From Siphonodentalium dalli (Eukaryota; Mollusca; Scaphopoda; Gadilida; Siphonodentaliidae): a stretch of DNA of 64,000 nt. The DNA is taken from positions 85,472,324 through 85,536,323 of the forward strand of contig CP136061.1 in assembly GCA_032622095.1 (NCBI GenBank). The letters are read 5' to 3'. The position numbers were made by a program, and so were the translations under genes. The first letter of the stretch is position 1; each line of letters begins with the position of its first letter. Shown here piece after piece: positions 46,601-61,600 of the stretch. Below the pieces are notes generated by a model. The model saw only the letters and a list, made by a program, of their open reading frames with translations, did no database searches and had not been told where the DNA came from.

Positions 46601-49600
46601 TTATTTTTTTCCATCTAGAGATTTTTTCCCCAGATGTTTGTTAATCCTTCCATGACTGGATCTTCCTGAAATTTTGCAAAAACCCTTTGCCAATGCATTC
46701 TCTTATATATGCGAGTCTTCCAAGAGTGCTTCATACATATAAGAGAATACATTGGCCTAACAATATTTACCTTGACCTTGTAAGCCAGTGCATTGTCTTA
46801 TATATGAGAGGCTCCCTATGGAAGACTCGCATATATAAGAAAATGCATGGCACAGGATCTTTAATGCTGCACCAGTCATGAAAGGGTTAACTAATAAAAT
46901 TACTGCAGCCTTATTCACAGAAATTTGCCATCAATGAATCAATATTCTCAAGCAAATGTAACTAAATGCAGAACTACTTTGGTTTGGATTCAACGGCGAT
47001 GAATTTGAAGATTTTTCCAATAGAATTCAACAGGAATTTTTGTGTATTGTTTATCAAGTCATGAGCTAACCTAGTCATGGTGTGAGAGAATACAGAATAC
47101 GAGACGTATCCCTGTTAATTGGTAAAACAGTCAAGGTTTTGCAATTGTGGTTTTATTTTTAACAAACTGAAAGGTTAAGTAGGGCAAAGGTGTTTTCATC
47201 AGCAAGACTGCAAATAGCGTGCTGGTCATTTGCAGAATGAGGTTCCCAGAGGGTAAATTTAGTGACGCTATCCCACACAGTGGGCTAGCATCGCCAAATT
47301 CACCTCTGGGAACCTAATTTTGCTTAGGCCTCAACAGCTATGGGAGACCTAGGATCAGATTGAAGTAGGTGACGTTTACCCATTAGTTACCTTGATTATG
47401 CATTTTATCTTCTGCAAATTATGGGATATAGAAACTTCACAAGAAGGGAAAAAGTAACTAAAAACAATGTTAATTTGAGACCATAGATACTTCCCAGAAG
47501 ATGAGGCCAAAGCAGAATAAGGTCGCCAGAGGGTTAGTTTGGTGATGCTAGCCTGCTGTACATGGTAGCGTCACTAAATTCACCCTCTGGAGACCTCATC
47601 CTGCAAATGTCAGACAGACTACATCCGGGCTAAGTTCAAGTCTCCTTGAAGAGGCAAGATACCATATCTTAAAGGAGGACTACACACTAAGTCAGGCCAT
47701 GTATGGGACCATCTATTACACTCAAATGACTATATGCAACAAATGAATGAACTTGAGCCATCAATGAGTGCAAAATACACTCATGTGCTCTATGAACGAT
47801 ACAAACATCATGGTGATTATAATGAAAATTAATTCATGACTCGAGGCAGCACCTGAATTTTTCCTGACCTGGAGGTGGTATTAGCCCTTTCTTTACTAAA
47901 TATGATTAATATTTCAGACATGTATGATACTTTTTTATCTTTGGCCATTTTTGGACCCACTCACCTTTGACCCAATTTTTTTCCATTTTAGCAAGTTTTT
48001 GGCGACCATTTTTCAAAACCCACCCCAGAAACACGAAATATTTTTTTTTTGGAAGAATATTTGAATTTTCACCACTTACTGCCTGTTTCCTATCAACTAC
48101 CTATTACAGGTTAGGGTATTTGATTAGCTCAGTTTGACATGGCAATGATTGCTTATGCAATGTGTTCATGCATTTTATGTTCCGAGTGACATACACTGAC
48201 ATATACTGGGTATTTATTAATTTTACAACAAGAATTAATCTATACTAACTGTCTAAATGCAGTTGATGTTAAAATTACATTATCTCTAAGTTTTAGGTAA
48301 AAAAAATAGCTTAAAGTATGACCTACACTGACATACAATTTTACAACAAGAAACAATCTATACTGACTGTATATCTCTAATAGTTCTCAACAGTAACATA
48401 CGCAGAATAATTTCAGGCTTGTATTATAATTTATATATCTTACGCCGAAATTAAAAAAAAATTTGTTTGCCTACAGATATCTACCCAAGAAAAAGACCCC
48501 TACCTACCTTTCGAAACATTTTACATTGGGTAGAGAATGGGCAAGCACAGTATTACTCAGGCTTGTTCCGAAAGCAATGATTACCAATGCACATTTCAAA
48601 CCTAGAAATATTTAATGAAATATCAACAGATAACATGACAAATATAACAACTTCAGCTTTTGAAAGGCATTGGTATATGTGGAAAAACAAGGGTATATGT
48701 GAAAAACAAGGGTATATGTGATAATTGTAAACATGCTGCCTCATCACATGTTTCCTCAACAGACTGAGTTGTAGCGCAAAACACACCACTGTTCACACAT
48801 TCAGATCGTCAGTCCGAATAAGTTACTTGAGAACCTACGCACGGTTCCCATCAACATATTCCCAGATATCGAATGACATTGTTCTGAGTATGGAAAGCCA
48901 GAATGTTCATAGCTTATGCTTCCTGGGTATGGAAGGACAGAATGTTCAAAACTTATGTTTCCTCGATAAGGAAGGACAGAATGTTCATAGCTTATGCTTC
49001 CTGGGTATGGAAGGACAGAATGTTCATGACTTATGTTTCCTTGATATGGAATGATAAAATGTAGATAACTTATGCTACCTTTCGCAGCCTTTATCTTAGC
49101 TCGTGAGTAAACCTCTTTAGCAATTTCCTCGACTTCACGGTTGGTTACCTCCAATAAAACTTCAGTCAACATCTTCCTCACTTTGATCATCTGTAAATGA
49201 TATTGTGTTTCCTTATAAATAAAAGTTTGAACCTCAAAATTACATGTACATAATTTGGTAAGAGGTATCTTAAATATACCTACGAGGAAGATTTCTGAAT
49301 AAATTGTTGATATGTGACCCGCCATATCAAATCCAGTCGGAAGTCGGGATACAAGAGAATGCATTGGCCTAACAGTTTTTTATCATGTTTTTTAATTAAA
49401 TGTTTCTTACAATTTTTAGGACATAAAATATAAAACATCCATTACCCTGCAGGGAGTCCCACACATATATAGAAACATATAGAAGAGTGTCGTCTGCTCA
49501 TGTTTGTCTGGGGCTCTGTATGGGTGAAATTATAAAATTGTTAAAGAATACAAGAACAAATTATTAAAATTGTAAAAAATTGTTAGGCCAATGCATTCTC

Positions 49601-52600
49601 TTATATATGCGAGGCGACCTATGGTCGACTTGCATATATAAGAGAATGCATTGGCACAGGGTAAAAAAAAATCCCGACTGGATTTTATATGGCGGGTCAC
49701 ATATACACTAAAAATATGTGTTTCCTTATAAATTAAAGTGATGTGAAACACTCCGGTAGGGTGATCAAATAGAAAAGGAGAATAATCTTGTTAAAAGTAG
49801 TTATTTTAACAAATATTATATCTAAGTTGACAACACACACCGTCATTCTTATATATTTATTAAATGCAGTGACTGCCGATGGCGAAATCTTTTTCGTTAG
49901 TTCATCGCCGATAGAATCATCCCGATTTGAGTAGTAAATATTTACAATTTAACGTATTTAAAACAATGTTTTCTATGGAGTGGTACGGTCGATTTGCTTG
50001 AAATTTTCGGTGATGTTAGCAGAATACTACACTCCCCCAGTTGGCATAGCACCTGAATACTAACAGTTTCACGCACCCAAACAAGTACATAATATGTCTT
50101 TAATATATGCAGTCCTTTGATTTTGAGAATCGTTGGCACACATTAGATTGTGCGTCTGATTTTGGATACAGATGCACTACTTCTTTTGGTGCACCTATCA
50201 GCGCCTATGGGAAATAACCCCATGTGCAGGTAAATAATGCAAATAAGAACATTATTTTGAACTAATTGAGTCTAATTTTTATAACTAAAACTTGATTGAA
50301 ACCATGTAAAGACTTTACTGGTACATCTTGGTGTGTATCGATAAGTGTGCACCAAGCCTTGAAATAGGGTGTCTGTCATTTGCAGAATGAGGTCCCCAGA
50401 GGGTGAATTTGCCTCAGCAGAATGAGGTTCCCAGAGGGTGAATTTGGTGATGCTAGCCTGCTATGCGGGGTAGCATCACTAAATTCACCCTCTGGGGACC
50501 TCATTCTGCAAATGACAGACACCCTATTTCAAGGCTTGGTGTGCACTCTGTGAGTGATCCAACATTTTAATGAAGGTTTTTACCAACTGTACATTACCCC
50601 AGGTATATGTGACCCGCCATATCAAATCCAGTTGTAAGTCGGGATTTTTTTACCCTGTGCCAATGCATTCTCTTATATATGCGAGTCAACAATAGGTCGC
50701 CTCGCATATATAAGAGAATGCATTGGCCTAACAATTTTAATATTTTTTTCTTGTATTCTTTAACAATTTCACCCATACAGAGCCCCAGACAAACATGAGC
50801 AGAAGACACTCTTCTATATGCTTCTGCAGGGTAATGGATGTTTTTTATTTTATGTCCTAAAAATTGTAAGAAAGATTTATTTTAAAAAAATGATAAAAAA
50901 TTGTTAGGCGAATGCATTCTCTTATATATGCGAGGCGACCTATATATAAGAGAATGCATTGGCACAGGGTAAAAAAAATCCCGACTTACGACTGGATTTG
51001 ATATGGCAGGTCACATATAATGCAAATAAGAACATTATTTTGAACTAATTCTAATAACTAAAACTTATATAAAATACAATATAAAGACTTCTACAAACTG
51101 TTTGGTTATTTATGAAATCAGTTATGGCAAGTATCGATAAGTACAAGCCTGGAAATAGTGTGCCTGTCATTTACAGGATGAGGTCCCCAGAGGGTGAATT
51201 TAGTGACAATATCCCACACGGTGGGCTAGCATAACCAATTTCACCCTCTGGAAACCTCATTCTGCTTAGGCCTTAACTGCCATGGGAGACGTAGGATCAG
51301 ATTGAAATTGGTGATGTTCACCTGTTAGTCACCTCGATTGTGCATTATATCTTCTGCAAATTAGGGGATATAGAAACTGAACAGATGGGGAAAAAGTAAC
51401 TAAAAACAATGTTAATTTGAAACAATAGACAATTCCCAGAAGATTAGGCCTAAGCAGACACAGTGGGCTAGTCTCATTAAATTCACCCTCTGGGGATCTC
51501 ATTCTGCAAATGACTAACACATTATTTCATGGCTTGGATAAGCATGCACTCTCAGTGATCGGACATTTTAATAAAGGATTTTACCCAAGTGAAGATGCAC
51601 CCAGTGACATTTTAACAAAGGATTTTACATATGCCATGATGCAGTCACACCCTGTGCCTCAGCTAGCTATTAATAGAAATACCACACAAAGTATTGACCA
51701 CATGCTCGTGGTATGCTGATGTGGCAAAAAGATTGTTTTGATGAAGTCATCTCTTTCACATCAGCTGTTTATGGTCCAGCGAAAATAAAAATTATAAATT
51801 ATAAATCCTGCTGCTCTGCTTCACAATGTGATGTCCACAATCTCTGTCCACTAGCGGCTATAAATCTAGCTAGACAAATTTCAACTTGTATTTGATATTT
51901 CCCATTGTTATTTCTGATAACAATAAAGTTTTCTTTCTGGTTTGTTAAAAAACTGTATGTACTTGGGTTGTACAAAAAAACTGTTATTTTGAAATTGTAT
52001 TACATGATTTTGATAATTCGGGAGTATAAAAACCCGTCTCCTGACAAATTTTTGTCATAAAGGAAGAATATAAACCTGCCTGCTGGGTAAATTTGTAGTA
52101 AAACGAGAGGCCGATCACCATCGGCAGATGTTTAACCCATCCCTTGGCGATAGTAAATTGTTAAGATCAGAATCATAATCTTTTAATGTTGAATTATAGA
52201 GTATACTGTTATGATCTAAAGTAGTATATGACAAATGTACATAATAACCAGTAATAACACAAATTATTGGAATGTATGAGTCAATATAGAAGGGTTAATA
52301 TAACATCTAAACTCTAGAGCCTGTCACCACTATCATAGTGTGAGCAGTTCTATTCATGTTGTTGCAAATTGCCATGTGAGATATCAAAATAATATAATTA
52401 TTTATTTAATGGAAAAGGTTAAAAGACATGGAATGGGTAAAAGGGGTTAAATCACCTGTCTCTGCCCTGTTTGATCCAATGTAGTCCCATCATCCAAGGA
52501 CTTAGAGAGCTCCATTGGTCTAGTTAAATAAATTCACCTGGCTAAGTTGTGGTTAAAAGATAGCTAAATCAATTTATCCAATAATTCACTGTGTCTCTTA

Positions 52601-55600
52601 TACAGACCTAACATATGAGGGCTATAAATAACTCTCAAAGCAATAAACTATATTGTCTTTTATCTTGCTCACAGAGAAGCAGGTATTCATTAATTGTAAG
52701 TTACTTGGGTTATAATCTGGATAATTCTTAGTTTAAAAAGGGCCATATCTCTGGTATAACAAATTGGATCTAACCCATATTCAAACTCGTTCTGTATTTT
52801 GAGCTGAGAAACTCACATACCAAATTTGGTTCCTATCAGATGAAAAATGGTTGATTTATCGAAGTACATGTATGTGTGAATCATATGTCAAAGGACCATA
52901 ACACCATTAAAAAAAATCCGATCAAACCCATATTCGAAATCAATCTGTATGTTGGTCTGAGAAACTCATACACCAAATTTGGTTCCAATCAGATAAAAAA
53001 TGTTTGAGTTATGGCAGAATTCATGAATTCTAAGTCGAAAAAGGGCCATAACTCCGTAAGAAAAACTCCGATCAAACCCATATTCGAACTCGATCTGTAT
53101 TTTGGGTCGAGAAACTCACATACCAAATTAGGTTCCGATCAGATAAAAAATGTTTGAGTTATGGCAGAATTCATTAATTCTAAGTCGAAAAAGGGCCATA
53201 ACTCCATATACAAAATTTGGTTTTGATCAGGTAAAAAATGTTTGAGTTATCGCATTACACGTAAAGTGTCTACGGACGGACAGACGGACGGACAGACGGA
53301 CGGACGGACGCACGCACGACGAGTGGTCAATCCGGACAACGACACTATGTTTACCATACATGGAATGGGTAAACATAAAAATGAATATAAAAACCTGCAT
53401 GCCCATTTTGAAAAATGTCAAAGGTTTCATCCATTTCGACTTGAGGGAAGTTTTGAGAGAGGGTGTCTGAATTACGCTTAAGCGTTGGAATTGAGCCAAA
53501 GCTTAATTGGCAAATAAATGTGAATTTGGCCTCTACTAGAGGCTTAATAGGTGATTATCTAACCAGTTCTTCATGTTTTTCCTCCTCTGTCTTGAATTCA
53601 TCTGGTGGAGGACTTTCTCTTTTCGGCGCTGCTGGCGGTGGACTTGGAGATTTACTTCGTGGCTTTGAAGGACTTTTCTCATCATCAGAATCCTACAATA
53701 CACAGAAAAAATGCTGATATATTCAGCTCGAAAGAATCATGAAAGTCATTTTCAATTTTGGCTGTCAAAAAATAAACACTTAAAGAGCAGTCAAAAAATA
53801 ATATTAATAATAATCAATAATCCTGTAGTTAGGATGCTGCGATTGATTGAATCATATTTCGATTCTCCATTAAGTCTCCCGAATCGAATCGATTCATTTT
53901 CGATTTGGAGTCATCACAGTTTCGATTCTATTTGCAGCATATGAACTCCATTATATTCTTGTCGATTTAACGTCTACCAACGCTTGAAAGCATAAAAATA
54001 AAAGACCATAATTCAAGAATTTCATCACAGATTGGAATCATCTGGAAGTTGCCCCATCAAAGTGCATGTACGACCTTTTAATTAGACGCAAACCGTCATC
54101 GTGATAAGCGATGACCAATCATAATGTACTATTCATGATCACACGATAAGAAGCTATAGGCCAAATGAGCTCTCAAAGCAATTGTGCTTGAATATCCAAC
54201 TGTTATTTGGAATATAACATCGCATGTTCACACACAAATGCTGCATTTATATCACCAAGAACAGACTGAATAGAACAGAATTCGATACTCAAATCAAATC
54301 GAAAATAGAATGGGAAGCAATGCCCGAATTGCAGGGTCATACCTGTAGTTATGAACTGACCCGAATCGCAGGCTTATGAACTGACTAACATAACAAAGAT
54401 ATAAGAGTCATATTGCAAACTTGTAGCATAATAAATCGGCAAAAGCCGATTATGCGACATAAGTACATGATATTTCATCAGTATCTTACTGCATGCTTTG
54501 TAACTGGAGTTTTTCTCCAGCACTCTTTCTGCTGAGACTATTGCCAGTCTCCATGGTAATGCCATTTGCCTTAGACGAATATCCAGGACTGTCACTTAGT
54601 AATAATCAGTAGAACACTGACTACAACATGGTATGACTAGCATGCACGATTTTACGATCTGGAACACCTCGGCATTGCCGCAGACAACACATTACCAAGT
54701 CTGGTATTTCGTAGAATATTGGCTACAATTCGGTATGAGCATATAGGACCTGGAACACTGTGCATGCCGCACATGTCTTGTTTTTCGGCCCTCAACATGA
54801 GTTAAACATTGCAGTACTTACGAATTTGCTTCTCTGTCTCATAAATAAACCTGATTTGGAATCCTGTGAGCCCTCCTCACTGTTATCGCGCGATAACCGC
54901 GCCTCCATTTCCTCCTGCTTGCGACGCTCTTCTTCTATCTTTTTCTGCTTTTGTCGTTCCATTTTCTCCAGTCCTTCCCTGATCCACAGCGGTAAGTTCT
55001 TTCTTTTAGCAGCATCTAAAGTTGAAATCAGTCATTTGAACCCCATAAAGCACCCCACACTTACAGAAGTTCTGACAAGGAAATTAATAACATTGAACAA
55101 ATAATGCAGGCAGGCTTGAGTTTAGTGTGCCTGTCATTTGCAGAATGAGGTTCCCAGAGGGTGAATTTAGTGATGCTATCCCTCATAGCGGGCTAGCATA
55201 CCAAACCAACCCTCTTAGGACCTCATTCTGCATGGCCTGATGTCCTGGAGTGTTGGAGGTGGGCTGAGTTATTATAGTGGGCGGAAAGTTCTTTCTTTGC
55301 AGCAATCTAAGCGGATAGCAGGGAAACCGAGAATCAGATTGGAGTTCCCCAGTTGAAGTCGGTGATGTTCACCCATTAGTCACCTCAATTATGCATTCTA
55401 TTTTCTGCATATTAGGGGATATAGAAATTCAACAGAACTTCAGAAGTAACTAAAAACAATGTTATTTTAAGACTACAGATCTCTACTCCCCAGCAGGTGA
55501 GACCTAAGCAGAATGAGGTCCCCAGAGGGTGAATTTGGTAACACTAGCCACTAGACACTGCGGGGTAGCATCACTATATTCACCCTGGGGGACGTCATTC

Positions 55601-58600
55601 TGCAAATGACACACTACTTGCAGGCAGTCCTTCCCTGATCCACAGCAGTAAGTTCTTTCTTTTAGCAGCATCTTAAGAGAAAATCAGGAATTTGCAGAAT
55701 GAGGTCCCCAGAGGGTACATTTAGTGAAGCTACCCCTCTGGGACCTCATCTGCATGGCCCCATCTGCTATGGGAGTCCTAGACTCATATTTAAGATCCCA
55801 GATGGTGAAGTGCACCCATTGGGCACCTCGATTATGTATTGTGTTGTCTGCAAATTTGGGAATTAAAGGAGAAACTAAACGAAAAAAGATAAAGAAACTT
55901 TCTAAAGAAACTAAAAATACTTGTTAATTTGATAATAAAGATACTTTGCAGAGTAGATGAGGCCTAAGCAGAATAAGGGGGGAATTTAGTGATGCTAGCC
56001 CGCTCTAGGGGCCTCATTCTGCAAATATCAAGCACCATATTTTCAGACCATTAACCCTTTACCCAACAGAACGGCCCTGTGCCAATGCATTCTCTTATAT
56101 ATGCGAGTCGACCATAGGTCGCCTCGCATATATAAGAGAATGCATTGGCTTAACACATATTAAAAATGATAAAATTGTCAAAGAATATAGAAAAATATTA
56201 TAAAAATTGTTAAAAAATGTAAGAAAAAATTATAAAATTGTTAAAGAATGTAAGAAAAAATGGTAAAAAAGATTTTTTTTAGGCCAATGCATTCTCTTAT
56301 ATATGCGAGGCGACCTATGGTCGACTCGCATATATAAGAGAATGCATTGGCACAGGGCATAACTGTAACCATCACAATGTGGTCAATGAACTGGTTCCAA
56401 TGATATCCATATTTGTATGGTTTTATTGAGACAGACCGAAGATATTTTAGGCTGTTGCCGAAGCTTTATTTGGGCGTTTTTGGCCGTTTTGTTGGGTAAA
56501 GGGTTAATCACTCTGGCTACGCCCGTAAAGATCATGTTCCACCAATTCAAATCAAAACTTTTGACATTGAAAACATAGTATTTCTATTTAAAGATAGTGT
56601 TTCTCTTCCGTGCCACAATTCAAACTTAATTTTTTATAAAGTCAGATTTCAAGACTACAAATCACTTTTTCTGCGATTAAATTAAATTACAGACAAAACT
56701 GAAGATTGGGAAGCTTCCGTCTGTGTGAGGCTCCCTATGGGTTACAATATTAGAACTGACCTAACGACGACTCTTCTGTGGCCTCAGGAGATCTGTTTCG
56801 GCCTCGTCGTCTTCGATTCTGATGTCTCTCAGTCTCATCCCAATACTCCTCATCATAATGCTCCGGTTCATTTCCATGCTACAACAAAAATCACTTCAAT
56901 ATAATATTTTATCATATGACTCAATCATTATTTACGTTGTAAAGTATGTCATAAATCAATTTCATATGAACTACTAGTTCATATCACCTTCCGATAATTT
57001 GATTGGTTTGTTGACAAAAAGTGTGTTCTGATTGGCTGAATGGCAGCCTGAGCCGCATCTCTAACTAAATGCAGGTCAAATTCGTGCGCGTCAATCAACG
57101 CGATGCCGAAATTCTCGCAATTATAATCTTGAAATATATAGTTTTGGACATTGTTATACGATAAATAGAATATGTAATTCGTATTTATCTAATAAACATA
57201 CTATATAATGTCACAAACTGAGAACAGAATAGCGCACTATATCTTCGCGTGCATATTATTTCTGCTAGTTCACCAGGTGTAATTGGGCTTCCGGTGCAAT
57301 GAAGTGACGTCACATTAACCTTTTGCTGCCGATGTCATATAGCTATTTAGTGATTTGTGTGCGTTTTGGACATCATAATCAATTTATAGGTGTCATATGA
57401 TAAATAGAATATGTAATTCGTGTTTCTCTCATATGATATTTATGAAACTCGTCACGAATTTTCAGTTTTCTCTCGCCAGAGGCTCGAGAAAACTGAAAAT
57501 TCTTAGATTCGTTTCATAAATATCATATGAGAGAAACACTCATTTCATATCCTCTATTTATCACATAATTAGCCCCTAAATCCAGCTTAATATTTTATGA
57601 GGTTCCCTAAGGATGAATTTGGTGATGATAGCATGCTGCGCAGGATAGCATCACTAAATTCACCTGCTGGGGACCTCATTCTGCACATATCAAACACACA
57701 AATTCCATGCTTGTTTGTTGAACTCATTAACTGAACATTTCCTTCTGCCCATCTATCGTCATCTTATATTTCTTCAACATCCCTCCAAATAAATAATTAG
57801 AGATGGGCGGTATTGAAATTTCAAGCTCGGTATCGGTATCGGTAAATTTTCGTCGATTTACCGCGGTATCGGTACGGTAATCGGTATTGCTATTAAATTA
57901 CAAAACCAGAGCAGAGATTCCCGGTAAATTGCGGTAATTCAAGTTTTTAACTGAACAATATGCATGTATATATCATATGCCCACGGATTTACTACATTCG
58001 TGACAACAGCTAAATGAGGCAACACAATGACCTACACAATTATTCAATTAGGTGATATTCACACTTCTGTTTGATGATTTACAAGCACGCCGTCGCATCC
58101 CTTTTGAAAAGAATAAGAGATTGCATCATTGCATGGCTACAATATCTATACGTGTCAATTTCGTCACATTTTCGCAAGTGAATAGAATTGTGAGTAGTAA
58201 TCAGTGATCACAATTCACAACTCCCTATAAATAGCCGCAACGCGAAATAAATCTTAGAATTTAATCAACTGATGGATCTGTTCTATTTTTAGAAAGTGAA
58301 AGTAGATTATGATTCACTGTACAAATGAAATCGGACCTTATTTCTGTTAATGCCGCTTGCATTGTCGGTGTCTTTGAAGTCGCCAAAGCCACGTGCTATA
58401 CGGACTGCCACCGCCTGGGCATTACACAGTGACAGTCAGTGTGGCATTGACGACGTTACAATGTAGCAATACGTTACATCACAGCTTCTTTGATACACTG
58501 TGTATCTATTCTAACAACTGCATTGATTGTTGGGCCCGTAACTAGGTCAACCATATGTGAGTGTGTATTCCTTTTGCTCGCTCAAGGCCTGTCAAACTGA

Positions 58601-61600
58601 TAACAGGTCACCGACACGGTCAGCTGAATTCTTATCAAGTGGCTGCTTTTTACCAGTCGGGTTCTTTGTGATGGTCTGATGGATTTGTATAATTCTGAGA
58701 TTAATTTTAATTAAAGTACCAAATAAAAACTGTTTACTGAGAAACTTTACTCAATATGAAGACACACAAGTTGGCAACACATGAATAAATTCAATACCGA
58801 AAAATCGGTATTTTTAGTTTTGATTCGGTACGGTAAATCGGTATTTCGCTGATACCGATACCGCACGGTAAATACCGAGTACCGCCCATCTCTATAAATA
58901 ATAGACCATTCCAAAGTACACTTTACCCTTTCATGGTGGAAGCTTCGCTGGTGCAGCATTAAAGATACTGCGCCATTGCATTCTCTTATATATGCGAGTC
59001 TCCCATAGGCAGCCTCAAATATATAAGAGAATGCATTGGTTTACAAGGTCAAGGTAAATATTGTTAGGCCAATGTATTCTCTTATATATGTGAGGCTCCC
59101 TATGGAAGACTCGCATAGATAAGAGAATTCATTGGCAAAGTGTTTTCACAAAATAGTTCAAATAGCTCAAGTCATGGAAGGGTTAAAGGTACTCAATCCG
59201 TTTGATGGTCCCCATATCATCAGATTCCAACAACAACATTAATTGAAATGCCGCTTCAGTTATCAGTATTGATGAATTGCCCAAAAATAATGCTAACCAG
59301 AGTCAACTATAGTTTTACATTGTCCAAAACCTGTTATTTTTCATCATTTTGTTTTACGAAATTTGGCCAGATTGTCAAATATCTAAAACCTGAAGCTACT
59401 TGATTTTAGAGTTATCCATCTTCATCCGCAATTTGGTCTTCTCGTCGACTTTTTGCCAGGCCGCCAAAAAGTACCGGTGGTGAAAAATAATAGATTTAAA
59501 AAATCAATATCTGATCACTCTGAGCTTTGATGGGTGGGTTCCTCGACTCGAATCAATTTTTGTTTTACCCCCAAAGAAATAGTAATTTGAGGGTTTAATT
59601 CAGATTGTGCATCTTCAATAACTGGTGGGAGGATCCATTCAGGCTAAAGGGTTATCTCACCTCATTATATTGGTACTGCTCAGACGTTCAGGCTAAAGGG
59701 TTATCTCACCTCATTATATTGGTAATGCTCAGACGTTCAGACTAAAGGGTTATCTCACCTCATTATATTGGTACTGCTCAGACGTTCAGACTAAAGGGTT
59801 ATCTCACCTCATTATATTGGTACTGCTCAGATGTTCAGGCTAAAGGGTTATCTCACCTCATTATATTGGTACTGCTCAGACGTACAGACTAAAGGGTTAT
59901 CTCACCTCATTATATTGGTACTGCTCAGATGTTCAGGCTAAAGGGTTATCTCACCTCATTATATTGGTACTGCTCAGACGTTCAGGCTAAAGGGTTATCT
60001 CACCTCATTATATTGGTACTGCTCAGACGTTCAGGCTAAAGGGTTATCTCACCTCATTATATTGGTACTGCTCCGACGTTCAGGCTAAAGGGTTATCTCA
60101 CCTCATTATATTGGTACTGCTCAGACGTTCAGGCTAAAGGGTTATCTCACCTCATTATATTGGTACTGCTCAGACATTCAGGCTAAAGGGTTATCTCACC
60201 TCATTATATTGGTACTGCTCAGACGTTCAGACTAAAGGGTTATCTCACCTCATTATATTGGTACTGCTCAGACGTTCAGGCTAAAGGGTTATCTCACCTC
60301 ATTATATTGGTACTGCTCAGACATTCAGGCTAAAGGGTTATCTCACCTCATTATATTGGTACTGCTCAGACGTTCAGACTAAAGGGTTATCTCACCTCAT
60401 TATATTGGTACTGCTCAGACGTTCAGGCTAAAGGGTTATCTCACCTCATTATATTGGTACTGCTCAGACGTTCCGACTAAAGGGTTATCTCACCTCACTA
60501 TATTGGTACTGCTCAGACGTTCAGGCTAAAGGGTTATCTCACCTCATTATATTGGTACTGCTCAGACGTTCAGACTAAAGGGTTTTCTCACCTCATTATA
60601 TTGGTACTGCTCAGACGTTCAGGCTAAAGGGTTTTCTCACCTCATTATATTGGTACTGCTCAGATGTTCAGGCTAAAGGGTTATCTCACCTCATTATATT
60701 GGTACTGCTCAGACGTTCAGACTAAAGGGTTATCTCACCTCATTATATTGGTACTGCTCAGACATTCAGGCTAAAGGGTTATCTCACCTCATTATATTGG
60801 TACTGCTCAGACGTTCAGGCTAAAGGGTTTTCTCACCTCATTATATTGGTACTGCTCAGACGTTCAGACTAAAGGGTTATCTCACCTCATTATATTGGTA
60901 CTGCTCAGACGTTCAGACTAAAGGGTTATCTCACCTCATTATATTGGTACTGCTCAGACATTCAGGCTAAAGGGTTATCTCACCTCATTATATTGGTACT
61001 GCTCAGACATTCAGGCTAAAGGGTTATCTCACCTCATTATATTGGTACTGCTCAGACGTTCAGGCTAAAGGGTTATCTCACCTCATTATATTGGTACTGC
61101 TCAGACGTTCAGACTAAAGGGTTATCTCACCTCATTATATTGGTACTGCTCAGACGTTCAGGCTAAACGGTTATCTCACCTCATTATATTGGTACTGCTC
61201 AGACGTTCAGGCTAAAGGGTTATCTCACCTCATTATATTGGTACTGCTCAGACATTCAGGCTAAAGGGTTATCTCACCTCATTATATTGGTACTGCTCAG
61301 ACGTTCAGGCTAAAGGGTTATCTCACCTCATTATATTGGTACTGCTCAGACGTTCAGACTAAAGGGTTATCTCACCTCATTATATTGGTACTGCTCAGAC
61401 GTTCAGGCTAAAGGGTTTTCTCACCTCATTATATTGGTACTGCTCAGACGTTCAGGCTAAAGGGTTATCTCACCTCATTATATTGGTACTGCTCAGACGT
61501 TCAGGCTAAAGGGTTATCTCACCTCATTATATTGGTACTGCTCAGACGTTCAGGCTAAAGGGTTATCTCACCTCATTATATTGGTACTGCTCAGACAGTC

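Noticed and set aside
48801-49364. 187-codon frame as an independent gene
   Set aside because: It is the PNISR exon plus intron sequence on either side. Better explained as an exon with read-through into an in-frame repeat.
53227-53499. Frames rich in SVRPSVRLSV
   Set aside because: Translation of a (CGGACAGA)n microsatellite within a core-repeat element, not a protein.
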